From positions 64,587 to 128,586 of the forward strand of contig JAKFWA010000099.1 in the NCBI GenBank assembly GCA_021732995.1: a stretch of 64,000 nt of DNA. The letters run 5' to 3'. Position 1 is the stretch's first letter. Every line of letters begins with the position of its first letter. The DNA comes from Planctomycetaceae bacterium (GTDB taxonomy: Bacteria > Planctomycetota > Planctomycetia > Planctomycetales > Planctomycetaceae). The notes under the pieces are model-generated. The model saw only the letters and a program-made list of their open reading frames with translations. It had not been told where the DNA came from and did not search any database. Positions 8,717 through 17,103 of this stretch are shown here, in pieces. The position numbers and the translations under genes were made by a program.

Positions 8717-8996
8717 CAGCGCGGTCGGTGTGCCCGAGATCCTTGTCCGGGGAGACGCGATCGCGAACGAGTTGCTTCAGTTCCTTGATGTCCGGAAAGC
8801 GACCCTGCTCGGCGCGAGACCAGAGCAGGCCTCCATTGATTCGAACCTCAAAGATGCCACCCGTTCCGGGGGCGAGCGAGACTTCATCGAGTTCCGCTTC
8901 AAACGTCGTCAACAACTCTTGAGCCATCCAGGCCGCTCGCAGCAGCCAGCGGCACTGAGTGCAGTAACGAATCTGAACACGGAACTCGTCGGTCAT
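8694..8996 (-). CDS. Rdx/SelW-like thioredoxin-fold protein
   Basis: A 100-residue protein of the SelT/SelW/SelH (Rdx) family. The redox motif is CTQC (Cys12 and Cys15) in IRYCTQCRWLLRAAWMAQE, followed by the family-typical PGTGGIFEVRINGGLLWSR and GRFPDIKELKQLVRDRV segments. These proteins use a CxxC or CxxU motif on a thioredoxin-like fold; here both positions are cysteine, so no selenocysteine is needed. The physiological partner in bacteria is unclear. Its ATG overlaps the stop of the upstream protease gene by 4 nt, indicating translational coupling, and its 3' end overlaps the convergent methyltransferase by 23 nt. Confidence 0.88.
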   Translation of the reverse strand: MTDEFRVQIRYCTQCRWLLRAAWMAQELLTTFEAELDEVSLAPGTGGIFEVRINGGLLWSRAEQGRFPDIKELKQLVRDRVSPDKDLGHTDRAANQTPGE

Positions 8997-10840
8997 TTGG
9001 TACCACTGGTTGTGCTGGAACCAGCCTTCTTGGCTTCGTTCTTGGCCCGGTTTACCGCCAGACTGAACTTCTGGAAGTACTTGCTGATGTTCGCCCGCAT
9101 CGTCTTGGGCATGCCGCCCTGGAAGAAGAGTTGGTCGGAGATGTTACCGACTTTCTCACGCTCTTCGTAGATCTTGTAAACCTGACCGTTCTCGTCGCGG
9201 TACAGGCACGTTGAGAAAATCGTCAACGACTGATTTGCTCGTGTGCCACCAGCATCGTCGAGTTCCATGCCAACCAGCATGAATGCCCCGGCGCCGTCCT
9301 GGACGCGGATCTTGGCGTTGCTGAGCGACTTCTCGAAGTCTTCGCGCACCGTCGCGGTGATGCGCCCGCTGGGATCAAAGCCGACCCGCAGCATGATGAT
9401 GTCCATCGTTGTCAGCTTGGCCAGGAACTGTTTGGCCTCGTCCGTTCCCACAACGTCCTTCGGCGGAGTGGGCTTGCCGCGACGTGCTTTGCGCTCGGGA
9501 ACGGAACCTGGTGCTCCCAGAGGTCGAGCGGTGGACTGCTTCTTGGTTAATCCGTCCGCGACATCCTTCGCCGAGATCGCGAAGTTGAGGTTCTGGCCAA
9601 TGGTGATGGTCATCGTATTCATGCCGACGACTTCACCCTTCATGTTGACCAGCGGACCGCCGCTGTTTCCGGGAGAGATCGGTACCGAATGCTGCAGCCA
9701 GGTTCCCTGATAGTCGGGAATGCCGAGAGCCAGCAACTCCTGAGCGTCTCGAATGGCGCTCACGTTGCCCTGGGTTGTCGTGAAGTCGAGTCCCAGCGGC
9801 GCACCGAACGCCACCAGTTCCTCACCCTTGCGAGGCAGGTCTTTCGCGAGGCTCAACGGATGCAGCTTATCCTTCGGGGCTTCGATTTTGACGATGGCGA
9901 TGTCCCGCTTTTCATCAATGTAGTAGATGCCAGTAATGGGATACTCAGCCTTCTTGTCGTCGCGGAACCGACCTGTGCAGCGCGTCGCACCTTCGACCAC
10001 ATGGTAGTTGGTCACCATGGTGCCTTCGGTATCGATCACATAGCCGCTGCCCGCGCCTTCGCCTTCCGGGCTGCTCATGGAGATCCGGACGACCGATGGT
10101 TCAATGGCTTCAATGAGGTCCGCGACGCTGGGGAAGGGCTTGTCGCGTGCCGCCGTTGCAACTGGCGCCGTGCCGTTTGCAGGAGTGGTGCCCGGTTGCG
10201 TCGGCGCAGCCGGAGTTGTCATGGGAGTCGTCGCGGCAACCGCATTGGGTTGAGCCGCGTGACCCGCAGCGGCGGGTGTTGTTGTGGGGGTAGCCGAGGC
10301 GACCGGCTGCGCGGCATGGCCTGCGGCTGCCGGAGTGACACTGGCTGTTGGCTGAACGGCGGGAACCGCATTCGCCGGAGCTGTCCCGGTCGGAGTCAGT
10401 GCTGCAGCGGCCGTGTTCGGAGCCGTCGCGGGCGTACCGGTCTGAGGTGTTGTTGATGCGGCGTCGTGCCCCGCTGGAGCCGCGCTGGCAGCCGCATTCG
10501 GATCAGTTGCCGTGGCAGTGGGTTGCGCAACCGCGACCGCGTTGGGAGCTGGAGTGTCGTCAGACCCGCCTCGAAACAGCAGGGCAACCAGCAGGCCCAC
10601 GATGACTACGCCACCGCCGCCCATGACTCCCAAAGCCCACGTCGGCATGGCGCTCGATGATGAGCCGGATGAACGGGAACGGCGAGCTGGTGCTCGGGAA
10701 CCGCCGCGTCGGGGACTGCTGTCGGGGTCTGGGATGCGGATGGCTGTACCGCAGGAAGGGCAACTAACCTTTCGACCCGCATGTTCATCCTTGGCACGAA
10801 ACTCATCACCACAGTCATCACAGACGACCAGAATGGCCAT
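8993..10840 (-). CDS. Membrane-anchored trypsin-like (S1C) protease with zinc ribbon
   Basis: A 615-residue protein with an unusual modular order. A Cys4 zinc ribbon occupies residues 1-40 (Cys7, Cys10, Cys27, Cys30). One transmembrane helix lies at about 66-90, followed by a 140-residue linker rich in Ala, Thr, Pro and Gln that contains a repeated AAAGHAAQP unit. The DegP-like chymotrypsin fold spans about 240-435. The catalytic triad is visible as His280 (VTNYHVVEG), Asp313 (KRDIAIVKI) and Ser393 (SPGNSGGPL). No PDZ domain is evident; the last about 150 residues form an unrecognised domain. The ribbon is probably cytoplasmic and the protease outside the membrane. It is coupled to the downstream Rdx-like gene. 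Confidence 0.88.
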   Translation of the reverse strand: MAILVVCDDCGDEFRAKDEHAGRKVSCPSCGTAIRIPDPDSSPRRGGSRAPARRSRSSGSSSSAMPTWALGVMGGGGVVIVGLLVALLFRGGSDDTPAPNAVAVAQPTATATDPNAAASAAPAGHDAASTTPQTGTPATAPNTAAAALTPTGTAPANAVPAVQPTASVTPAAAGHAAQPVASATPTTTPAAAGHAAQPNAVAATTPMTTPAAPTQPGTTPANGTAPVATAARDKPFPSVADLIEAIEPSVVRISMSSPEGEGAGSGYVIDTEGTMVTNYHVVEGATRCTGRFRDDKKAEYPITGIYYIDEKRDIAIVKIEAPKDKLHPLSLAKDLPRKGEELVAFGAPLGLDFTTTQGNVSAIRDAQELLALGIPDYQGTWLQHSVPISPGNSGGPLVNMKGEVVGMNTMTITIGQNLNFAISAKDVADGLTKKQSTARPLGAPGSVPERKARRGKPTPPKDVVGTDEAKQFLAKLTTMDIIMLRVGFDPSGRITATVREDFEKSLSNAKIRVQDGAGAFMLVGMELDDAGGTRANQSLTIFSTCLYRDENGQVYKIYEEREKVGNISDQLFFQGGMPKTMRANISKYFQKFSLAVNRAKNEAKKAGSSTTSGTK

Positions 10841-11344
10841 AAAAGCTCCTGACGATTGATCCCAGCCTGTTCCAGTTGTTTTCTTCAGATCGGAACCGGT
10901 GCCAAATCAACCGCCGACGACAACAAACAGTCACAAGAAATATTATGACGAACTTGAAAGTCTAGAGTTCCCGCCGGCTACGGCAAATTGGCCCGCCCGT
11001 ACACTGAATCTAACGGGTTGATGTGTACAGACAATCGAAATGAGGGTTTGGACTCATAAATATTCAGATAGATCGATGAATGTGCGGGTTCGTGGTCGCA
11101 TGCACGGGCGAAAACCGATGGCTGGAGCGATTTGTCGACTCACTCAGGTCGCGACGGCTGCTGCGGATGAGTCCGCTCAAGTACGAGGATTCCGGAGATG
11201 GGCGCAACTCGGGTCCGACTCCACGACTGGGCGCGAACTAGGAACTTCTGGGCGGATCGTGCGCGCTACTGACCGCGACACGCTTCAGTGGTGCAACGGT
11301 CCCTCAATTCGTGGTGTCGCCAAGTCCTGGTTCGGGAGTCGGGC
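10841..11344. other. Intergenic region between divergent protease and GGDEF genes
   Basis: No convincing gene, tRNA or terminator was seen in these 504 nt. An open frame at 11040-11360 has an arginine- and serine-rich composition with no domain and overlaps the GGDEF start, so it was not called. The part near 10900-11060 is locally AT-richer and probably holds the promoters of both divergent genes, though no clear -35/-10 pair could be fixed by eye. Confidence 0.5.
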
Positions 11345-12337
11345 ATGTCTTCCAATCTGAAGTTCAACCCGTCGCAAATTGTGACGACCTTCGAAGAGTT
11401 TCAGTCTGCCCCTGTTGTCCAGTTGGGGACGACTCTGCTGGAGCTGGCTCAACTTTTTGCTCGTCTTGAGGTCCGGCACGCAGTCGTGCGGGGCGAAGAC
11501 GGCCGGCTGGTAGGAATTGTGTCGACGCAGCATCTGCAAGATGCGATGCGTGATCTGGACGACAACATCGCCCCCGCGTGGCATTCAAGGGCGGTGGAAT
11601 CGTTACTGCCGATCAATCTGGCGGAGTCGCAAGCCGAAGCGTCACCTGAGCAGTCGTCGGCCGCGGCGCGAGAAGTCGACTGCGTTTCCGTGCGCGAAGG
11701 TTCGTCGCTGGTGGCGCTGATGACAAACAATGACGTGCTTTTCAGTTGGAATCGCCTGGAGCCGACGCTTGCGCGGGCAGCGCTGGATACGCTCACGCAA
11801 CTACCGAATCGAGCTCACTTCGAACGACGCTTCGAATCAGAATGGCAACGAGCCTCGCGACTCGGTTTGTCGCTGGGCGTGCTGATTGTGGACGTCGATC
11901 ATTTCAAAGAGATCAACGACGGCTTCGGACATCTGCGGGGCGACCTGGTATTGGCGTCCGTAGCCCGCTGCTGCCAGAGCTATTTGCGCTCATATGATCT
12001 GGTGGCTCGCTTTGCGGGTGATGAGTTCATCGCGCTGACGTGCGGTTGCAGCGCAGAAGATATCGATCTGCCGATCCGACGGTTGCAGAGCGCGACTCGC
12101 GAGTTGCAGCTTCGTTTCGGTGATCGGCGGATTTCGGTGTCGTTATCGATCGGTGCGGCTGTGATTTGTGCTGGGCTCGATCAACGTCGACCGAGCGACC
12201 TGTTGGACGCTGCGGACAAGTGCTTGTACCTGGCGAAACAGCAGGGACGAGATCGAGCCTTCCGTGCGGAATTGCACGCGGATGGCTCGCTGAGTTCGGC
12301 GATTCGCGTTGATGCCGCCCCCGCGCACGCCGAGTAG
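11345..12337 (+). CDS. CBS-GGDEF diguanylate cyclase
   Basis: About 330 residues from the ATG at 11345. The N-terminal half looks like a CBS-type sensory module (VRHAVVRGEDGRLVGIVSTQ near 43-62). The GGDEF domain starts at LDTLTQLPNRAHFERRF. The signature motif is AGDEF (residues 224-228) instead of GGDEF, a variant found in some active cyclases. An inhibitory-site RxxD (RSYD, 215-218) lies exactly five residues before it, so product inhibition by c-di-GMP is plausible. No EAL domain or membrane helix is seen, so a cytoplasmic enzyme making c-di-GMP from two GTP is the best reading. Neighbours give no pathway clue. Confidence 0.88.
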   Translation: MSSNLKFNPSQIVTTFEEFQSAPVVQLGTTLLELAQLFARLEVRHAVVRGEDGRLVGIVSTQHLQDAMRDLDDNIAPAWHSRAVESLLPINLAESQAEASPEQSSAAAREVDCVSVREGSSLVALMTNNDVLFSWNRLEPTLARAALDTLTQLPNRAHFERRFESEWQRASRLGLSLGVLIVDVDHFKEINDGFGHLRGDLVLASVARCCQSYLRSYDLVARFAGDEFIALTCGCSAEDIDLPIRRLQSATRELQLRFGDRRISVSLSIGAAVICAGLDQRRPSDLLDAADKCLYLAKQQGRDRAFRAELHADGSLSSAIRVDAAPAHAE

Positions 12338-12380
12338 CGCCGCGGAGTTCGACAACGGTCAGAGTTCAGGTCTGCCTCGG

Positions 12381-12944
12381 CTACCTAACGAGTCGGCTGA
12401 TTTCTTTGAACTCGGGAGTGCCGGCGCGTTCGCACCACTCGAAGAGGACTGATTCCGTTGTCGTGATGATCGCCCCGAAGCTGGCGAGCCGTTGCAGGGC
12501 GATCTGCTTGTCGAGCGGCCTGCGGCTGCCGACCGCATCCGCGACGACGTAAACTCGAAAGCCGTAGCTCAGCAGGTCCAGAACCGTTTGCTGCACGCAG
12601 ACGTGAGTTTCGACGCCCGCCACAACGATCTTGAAACGTCCTTCTGGATCATCCGAGGAAGTGCCCCAATTGAGGCACTTCAGGCAACTGAATTCGAGTT
12701 TCTCCAGACGCGTGGGCAGGTGCTCGGCTAACTGGGAAATTGTCGATCCGAGTCCTTTAGGGTACTGTTCGGTCGCATAGACGGGAACTTGCAGGATCTT
12801 GGCACCGGCGATCAGTTTGCCGCAGTTCGCAGCCACTTCGGTGTGCTGATCAATCACCGGAACCAGCTTCTCCTGCATGTCGATGATGAGCAGTCGCGAC
12901 TCGGCGCGCGACAGAAGTTCGTGGCTGCGAATGAGGTCAGTCAT
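12381..12944 (-). CDS. Isochorismatase-like cysteine hydrolase
   Basis: A protein of about 187 residues from the ATG at 12944 (MTDLIRSHELLSRAES); a longer frame to 13055 would run through a strong hairpin and was rejected. The family catalytic triad is visible as Asp22 (LLIIDMQEKL), a Lys near 82 (LEKLEFSC) and Cys116 (AGVETHVCVQQT). Relatives hydrolyse amides or isochorismate-like substrates; the YcaC-type subgroup fits best but its substrate is uncertain. It is divergent from the alpha/beta hydrolase at 13141, and the spacer contains two hairpins. Confidence 0.88.
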   Translation of the reverse strand: MTDLIRSHELLSRAESRLLIIDMQEKLVPVIDQHTEVAANCGKLIAGAKILQVPVYATEQYPKGLGSTISQLAEHLPTRLEKLEFSCLKCLNWGTSSDDPEGRFKIVVAGVETHVCVQQTVLDLLSYGFRVYVVADAVGSRRPLDKQIALQRLASFGAIITTTESVLFEWCERAGTPEFKEISRLVR

Positions 12945-13004
12945 AAGATTCCGCTGAGTGTCAGGTTCCAGAAATGCAGTGTGAGCGAGAGGCGACAGCG
13001 TCGG

Positions 13005-13036
13005 GCTCGTGGGTAAAGAATCTTTGCCCCACGAGC
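13005..13036. repeat. Long hairpin upstream of the isochorismatase-like gene
   Basis: Arms GCTCGTGGG (13005-13013) and CCCACGAGC (13028-13036) are perfectly complementary, with an inner AAAG/CTTT pairing, giving about 13 bp in total. It lies about 60 nt before the minus-strand start at 12944, so it may fall in the leader or be a dispersed palindrome. Confidence 0.6.
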
Positions 13037-13080
13037 GCATCGGCTGGTAACTCACCTCTCGTCGCAGTTTGAGCGATAAC

Positions 13081-13107
13081 CGTTGAACTGCCTACAGTGG
13101 TTCAACG
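13081..13107. promoter_or_regulatory. Inverted repeat in a divergent spacer
   Basis: Perfect 8-nt arms CGTTGAAC (13081-13088) and GTTCAACG (13100-13107) flank 11 nt. The repeat is 33 nt before the plus-strand ATG at 13141 and lies between two divergent genes, so an operator is possible. It is followed by TTTT, but no plus-strand gene precedes it that would need a terminator. Confidence 0.4.
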
Positions 13108-13140
13108 TTTTACGGGCCACTGAAGCGAGGGTTACGTGCC

Positions 13141-14355
13141 ATGCCACAGCACAATCGGTTTCGTCATCAGGCGTACCCGACCGCTCCTGCCCTGCAGCCG
13201 CAGTTGTTGAAACTGACAAGTTCCGTGTCCACAGAGCCCGGGGCCTATGCGGCGCTGCACACTCGACACCGCGTTCGCGAGGTCATCGTCGTGCACGGCA
13301 CGTTCGTCGGCGATGACCCGCTGGGGATTTCGGCGGCTCTACGATCGGCCGGTGGTGGTGTGCCCTTGATTGGCGACGCGATGGCTTCGTTCGCGAAGTC
13401 CGTCAGTGACCTCACGAAACACACCACTGACGACACGATGAAGGACGTCGCCAATTACTCGCGTGAGTTTTGCGAAGCGTTTCAGCGACTGGTGGGTCAG
13501 GACCCGCGCGTCGGACTTCTGGAGCCCGGCTGGTCGAGTCAGAATCATCATCTCGCGCGAGCTGATCTGGCCGTGCGTCTGTTGTGCTATCTGGACGGGT
13601 TGCAGCTTGATCCGCAGCACGAGCGCGTGCTGTTGTGGGGACACAGTCATGCGGGGCAGGGGTTTGCTTTGCTCAGCAATCTCCTGGCGAACGATCGTGA
13701 TGCGGTGGAGCGTTTCTTTGAGGTGGCCGGGGACGGTCGTGACGAGCACTGGAAGCAAGCGAAAGACATTCTGGAAAGGTTGGGCGGACCGCATCCATTG
13801 GCTCGCTCCGTGCTGTTGGTGACGTTCGGAACGCCGGTGCGCTACGGCTGGGATTCATCGGGCTATCACTACCTGCTGCACGTGTCTCATCATCAGCCGC
13901 TGGATGCGGACCATCCGACTCAAGGCCGCGCGTTATACCCGTTGCCGCGCCGGGAAGACCTGATGCAAGCCAAAGGCGGCGACTGGGTGCAGCTCGGCGG
14001 TATTGTGGGGACTGATTCGCCGACAATGCGTGATCGCAAGGTGATCGAGAGCTATGGCGGACTGTTTGAAGAAGACTTGGCCGCGCCGGATCTGACATCA
14101 GCCCCTCCGTCAATCGTGCCGCTGAAGCTGCGGCATCTGTGCGCTCGCTGGAAGCTGGGCACGCGAGTGCATGCCGATGGTCGCAACTTGCTGGTCGACT
14201 ATGAACCCTGCGGCCGCAAGTGGCTGGGACGCCCCGTTGAGGAGGCAGTGCTAGGGCATGGCGTGGCGACCACGATCGACTGGTTACCCGCGCACTTGAA
14301 GTTGGTTCTCGACTGGTTTGAGACGGATCGAGTGACGCCGTTGCTCAATGCCTAA
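13141..14355 (+). CDS. Alpha/beta-hydrolase-like protein
   Basis: A 404-residue soluble protein. REVIVVHGTFVGDDP provides the oxyanion-hole HG motif after a first beta strand, and VLLWGHSHAGQGFALLSNLL is a clear nucleophile elbow (GHSHAG), so a serine esterase/lipase fold is likely. The acid and His of the triad could not be assigned with confidence. No signal peptide is seen. The start is preceded by GAGGG nine nt upstream. The 3' end stops 4 nt short of the convergent C45-type gene. Substrate unknown. Confidence 0.72.
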   Translation: MPQHNRFRHQAYPTAPALQPQLLKLTSSVSTEPGAYAALHTRHRVREVIVVHGTFVGDDPLGISAALRSAGGGVPLIGDAMASFAKSVSDLTKHTTDDTMKDVANYSREFCEAFQRLVGQDPRVGLLEPGWSSQNHHLARADLAVRLLCYLDGLQLDPQHERVLLWGHSHAGQGFALLSNLLANDRDAVERFFEVAGDGRDEHWKQAKDILERLGGPHPLARSVLLVTFGTPVRYGWDSSGYHYLLHVSHHQPLDADHPTQGRALYPLPRREDLMQAKGGDWVQLGGIVGTDSPTMRDRKVIESYGGLFEEDLAAPDLTSAPPSIVPLKLRHLCARWKLGTRVHADGRNLLVDYEPCGRKWLGRPVEEAVLGHGVATTIDWLPAHLKLVLDWFETDRVTPLLNA

Positions 14356-14359
14356 GAAA

Positions 14360-15337
14360 TCAATGCATGAGACGCGTCGGCACGAAGAGACGCACCGTGC
14401 GTTGTCGCGGTCGGAAGATCATGTGCTGCGCGGTGATGTTTTGAATGACCGACGGGTCGGTGAGAGCGTAGAGGAGTTGAGCGTCTTCAATGGTTTGCTG
14501 GGAGTTATGGTTCTCAAAGAAGCCGCTCAATGCCTCGAAGCGGCTGCAAGACGTTGAAGCCAATTGATCGCCGGTGCGTGCCGCCTGACACTTGCCGAGC
14601 AGGCGATAGTCGTTCGTGGTAACGAGCGGTTCGTCGAGCACCGGCCAGCGCAGTTGATGCTGCGTCGGCGTGCGCTCGATGACGACGCGCTGCTGATTGT
14701 CGCTGCCGACGAGTGTGAAGAGCGCGGACATCATCAGCCGGGCTTCACTCAACCAGCGCAGCGCCTGATCGAAATCCTGAGCCTGTTCAACGACTCGTCT
14801 GAGATGCAGCAGCACCGGGTAGCCGAGCCGGTTCATGCCTTCTTTGCTGGCGACGGCGTTGAGGACCACCGCGAAGCCGCGTTCGGATAAGCCGCTGACG
14901 GTGCCGATCGCTCCGGGCCAGCCGGCTTGTGTGAACTGCACGACGCCCCGCCGCGTGTACTTCACGACTCGGCTGCTGCGTGCCAGCAACTCTTGAGGGA
15001 AGAAGTCCATATTGCGGGCAAGGATCGGGCCATCGGGCGTCGCGAGTGCGATCGTTGAACAACCCATCTGGCTGACGATGAAGTCGTAGATCAGGTTGGC
15101 GATGAAGACCAATGATGGATCGGCACCCACGACATTGGCGATCTGCAGAGCTTCGCGTCGGAAGATGCCCATCGTTCGCAGGTGCAGCGGGCCTGCGAGT
15201 CGCAGCGCTGTTGATGGCAGGTTGGCTTGAACGTCCGCCAGTAGCCGCTTGACTTCAATCACCGCGTCTTCGGGGATGTGAGCGAAGCCATCCTGGCGAT
15301 CGAGTGCGATCTCAACCGCTCCACATTCCTGCCACAT
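14360..15337 (-). CDS. C45/acid-ceramidase-like Ntn hydrolase
   Basis: A 325-residue protein of the linear amide C-N hydrolase type. The probable nucleophile is Cys93 in QMGCSTIALATPDGPILARN, which combines the family's G-C-S/T motif with the downstream RNMDF segment. Strands around GWPGAIGTVSGLSERGFAVV and VVIERTPTQ complete the Ntn fold. Members such as acid ceramidase and NAAA mature by self-cleavage just before the Cys; here about 92 residues would be released. No obvious signal peptide precedes this, which is unusual for the lysosomal relatives but common in bacteria. The gene follows DUF1501 on the same strand after 36 nt. Substrate unknown; N-acyl amides are a reasonable guess. Confidence 0.8.
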   Translation of the reverse strand: MWQECGAVEIALDRQDGFAHIPEDAVIEVKRLLADVQANLPSTALRLAGPLHLRTMGIFRREALQIANVVGADPSLVFIANLIYDFIVSQMGCSTIALATPDGPILARNMDFFPQELLARSSRVVKYTRRGVVQFTQAGWPGAIGTVSGLSERGFAVVLNAVASKEGMNRLGYPVLLHLRRVVEQAQDFDQALRWLSEARLMMSALFTLVGSDNQQRVVIERTPTQHQLRWPVLDEPLVTTNDYRLLGKCQAARTGDQLASTSCSRFEALSGFFENHNSQQTIEDAQLLYALTDPSVIQNITAQHMIFRPRQRTVRLFVPTRLMH

Positions 15338-15373
15338 AAGCGTCCGCTGCTCCCGCGACGAAAGTCGCTCGAC

Positions 15374-16756
15374 CTACACGAGTTCACGAATCGGTCGAGC
15401 GGAGTCTTCGACGAGATACTGCGGGCGACCGTTGTTGTCCTGGATCGTGATTGCTGACGAATCAATCCCCAGATTGTGATACAGCGTCGCGTAGATTTCG
15501 CCCCATGTCACGGGTCGGGATGCGGCTTCTCCGGCCAGGCGATCCGTCGAGCCAATCACCTGCCCGGTCTTCATACCGCCGCCAGCCATGATCGCACAAT
15601 TAACCTGCGGCCAATGGTCGCGACCGACTTGCGCGCTGATCTTGGGAGTTCGGCCGAACTCACCCGCGATTAGCACCGTGCAGTCCTTATCGAGTCCGCG
15701 TTCATGCAGGTCTTCAATCAACGCGCTGACGCACTGATCGAAGATCGGAAAATCTTCCTGTTCACGCAGGAAGATGGAATTGTTCGCGCGGCCTTCGGCA
15801 TTCGTGCCGCCGTGCCAGTCCCACTTGCTGTAGTTGAGTGTCACAACTCGAGCACCAGCTTCGACCAGTCGCCGCGCAACCAGCAGGCTTTGGGGCACTC
15901 GCGGTGCGCCATTGCTGTCGATCATGATGTTCGGGTTGCCGGTGCCATACCGAGCGACCGTGCGCGGATCTTCTTTAGAAAGATCAAGAGCTTCAGCCAG
16001 CTTGGATGAGGTCAATAATCCCATCGCCTGTTCGGCAAAGTGATCCATGCCGTGCATCATGCGCGTGGCGTCGGCGTCGCGTTTGAACTGATCCAAACTT
16101 TTCATCAGCGAATGGCGGTCGCCTAATCGCTCGAGCGTCACGCCGTTGAGCACCATGTCGGCGCGAGTCGGTCCCATCGGGCGGAACGGTGACTGCGCCG
16201 CTCCGAGGAAGCCCGGGCCGGGTTCGTTGTACGGGCCGTGAGTGCACGTGTAGCACAGGCTGACATACGGCGGGGTTGTACCACTCGCCGAACCCGTCAT
16301 TTTCGCGACGGCCGAACCGAATTGAGGCCAGCCGCCCGACGGCTTTGGCTTGCGTGGGTGGAAGCCGGTGAAGACTTGAATGGCATCGTGATCGGCCTGA
16401 TTACCGACCAGCGAGCGAACGATCGCCAGCTTGTCGCCCATCTGCGCCAGCTTGGGTAACGCCTCGCAGATCTCCATGCCCGGCACGTTGGTGTGGATCG
16501 GACGCCACGGCCCGGCAACCTCTTTGGGAGCGTATGGCTTCAAGTCGATCATGTCCTGATGCGGAGGGCCTCCGACCAGATAGATCATGATAATCGACTT
16601 ATTCGAGCGCCGGATGCCGGCGTCAGACTCGGCCTTGAGGAGACTGGGTAGCGTCAGACCGCCCAGCGCCAGACTGCCGATCTTCAGGAAGTTACGCCGC
16701 GACAGTCCATCGCAAAAACTGCTACCAGGGTAGGGGCGGCCAAGAAGAGTCAGCAT
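15374..16756 (-). CDS. DUF1501 domain protein, Tat-exported
   Basis: A 460-residue protein starting at the ATG at 16756 (MLTLLGRPYPG). A twin-arginine-like signal, LSRRNFLKIGSLALGG, begins near residue 20. Family blocks include IIMIYLVGGPPHQDMIDLKP, VPGMEICEALPKLAQMGDKL, a GGTN/GWDWH-like metal-ligand region and CTVLIAGEFGRTPKI near the C-terminus, the last being the most conserved DUF1501 segment. The fold belongs to the alkaline phosphatase/sulfatase superfamily but the reaction is unknown. No DUF1549/DUF1553 partner is adjacent; the downstream same-strand neighbour is the C45-type hydrolase. Confidence 0.93.
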   Translation of the reverse strand: MLTLLGRPYPGSSFCDGLSRRNFLKIGSLALGGLTLPSLLKAESDAGIRRSNKSIIMIYLVGGPPHQDMIDLKPYAPKEVAGPWRPIHTNVPGMEICEALPKLAQMGDKLAIVRSLVGNQADHDAIQVFTGFHPRKPKPSGGWPQFGSAVAKMTGSASGTTPPYVSLCYTCTHGPYNEPGPGFLGAAQSPFRPMGPTRADMVLNGVTLERLGDRHSLMKSLDQFKRDADATRMMHGMDHFAEQAMGLLTSSKLAEALDLSKEDPRTVARYGTGNPNIMIDSNGAPRVPQSLLVARRLVEAGARVVTLNYSKWDWHGGTNAEGRANNSIFLREQEDFPIFDQCVSALIEDLHERGLDKDCTVLIAGEFGRTPKISAQVGRDHWPQVNCAIMAGGGMKTGQVIGSTDRLAGEAASRPVTWGEIYATLYHNLGIDSSAITIQDNNGRPQYLVEDSARPIRELV

Positions 16757-16933
16757 GGCGGGGAACTCCAAAGCGAGGGTAGGAACGCGTCGAGTTCAAA
16801 GCAGGGCAGGTGAGATCACTTATCGGGCGGAGACAGTAGAGCCGTCCACGCTGTGGTTCCACAATCCAATCTTTCGGGTTTCAGCGGATTTCGGGGGACA
16901 CCACAGAGCAGCGACGCGGCGTGTCTGTGGAAC

Positions 16934-16998
16934 GTAGCTGAATTCGTAAGAATTCAGACGCTTTACCCCGGAGACTGAATTCTCACGAATTCAGCTAC
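16934..16998. repeat. 24-nt inverted repeat element
   Basis: Arms at 16934-16957 and 16975-16998 are complementary over 24 nt with one mismatch (which is G-U pairing in RNA), around a 17-nt loop. Each arm itself contains GAATTC-based palindromes. It lies between DUF1501 and the YhaO-like gene, which are divergent, and no T-run follows. The remainder of 16757-17103 holds no gene. This looks like a dispersed REP-type palindrome. Confidence 0.75.
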
Positions 16999-17103
16999 TC
17001 CAGATCCTTCACCCCCCACAGCGCGTGGCATCAGTCGCAACTTGACTGCCGGTCCGTAGACTGTGCTGTTGACTGACCTGACACACTTCCGGAAACGCGC
17101 GTT

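Noticed and set aside
8694..8996. Selenocysteine in the SelW-like protein
   Set aside because: The redox motif is CTQC with both positions encoded as Cys; no in-frame TGA occurs at the site.
11040..11360. A 106-codon frame upstream of the GGDEF gene
   Set aside because: Arg/Ser-rich composition, no ribosome site, overlaps the well-supported GGDEF start in another frame.
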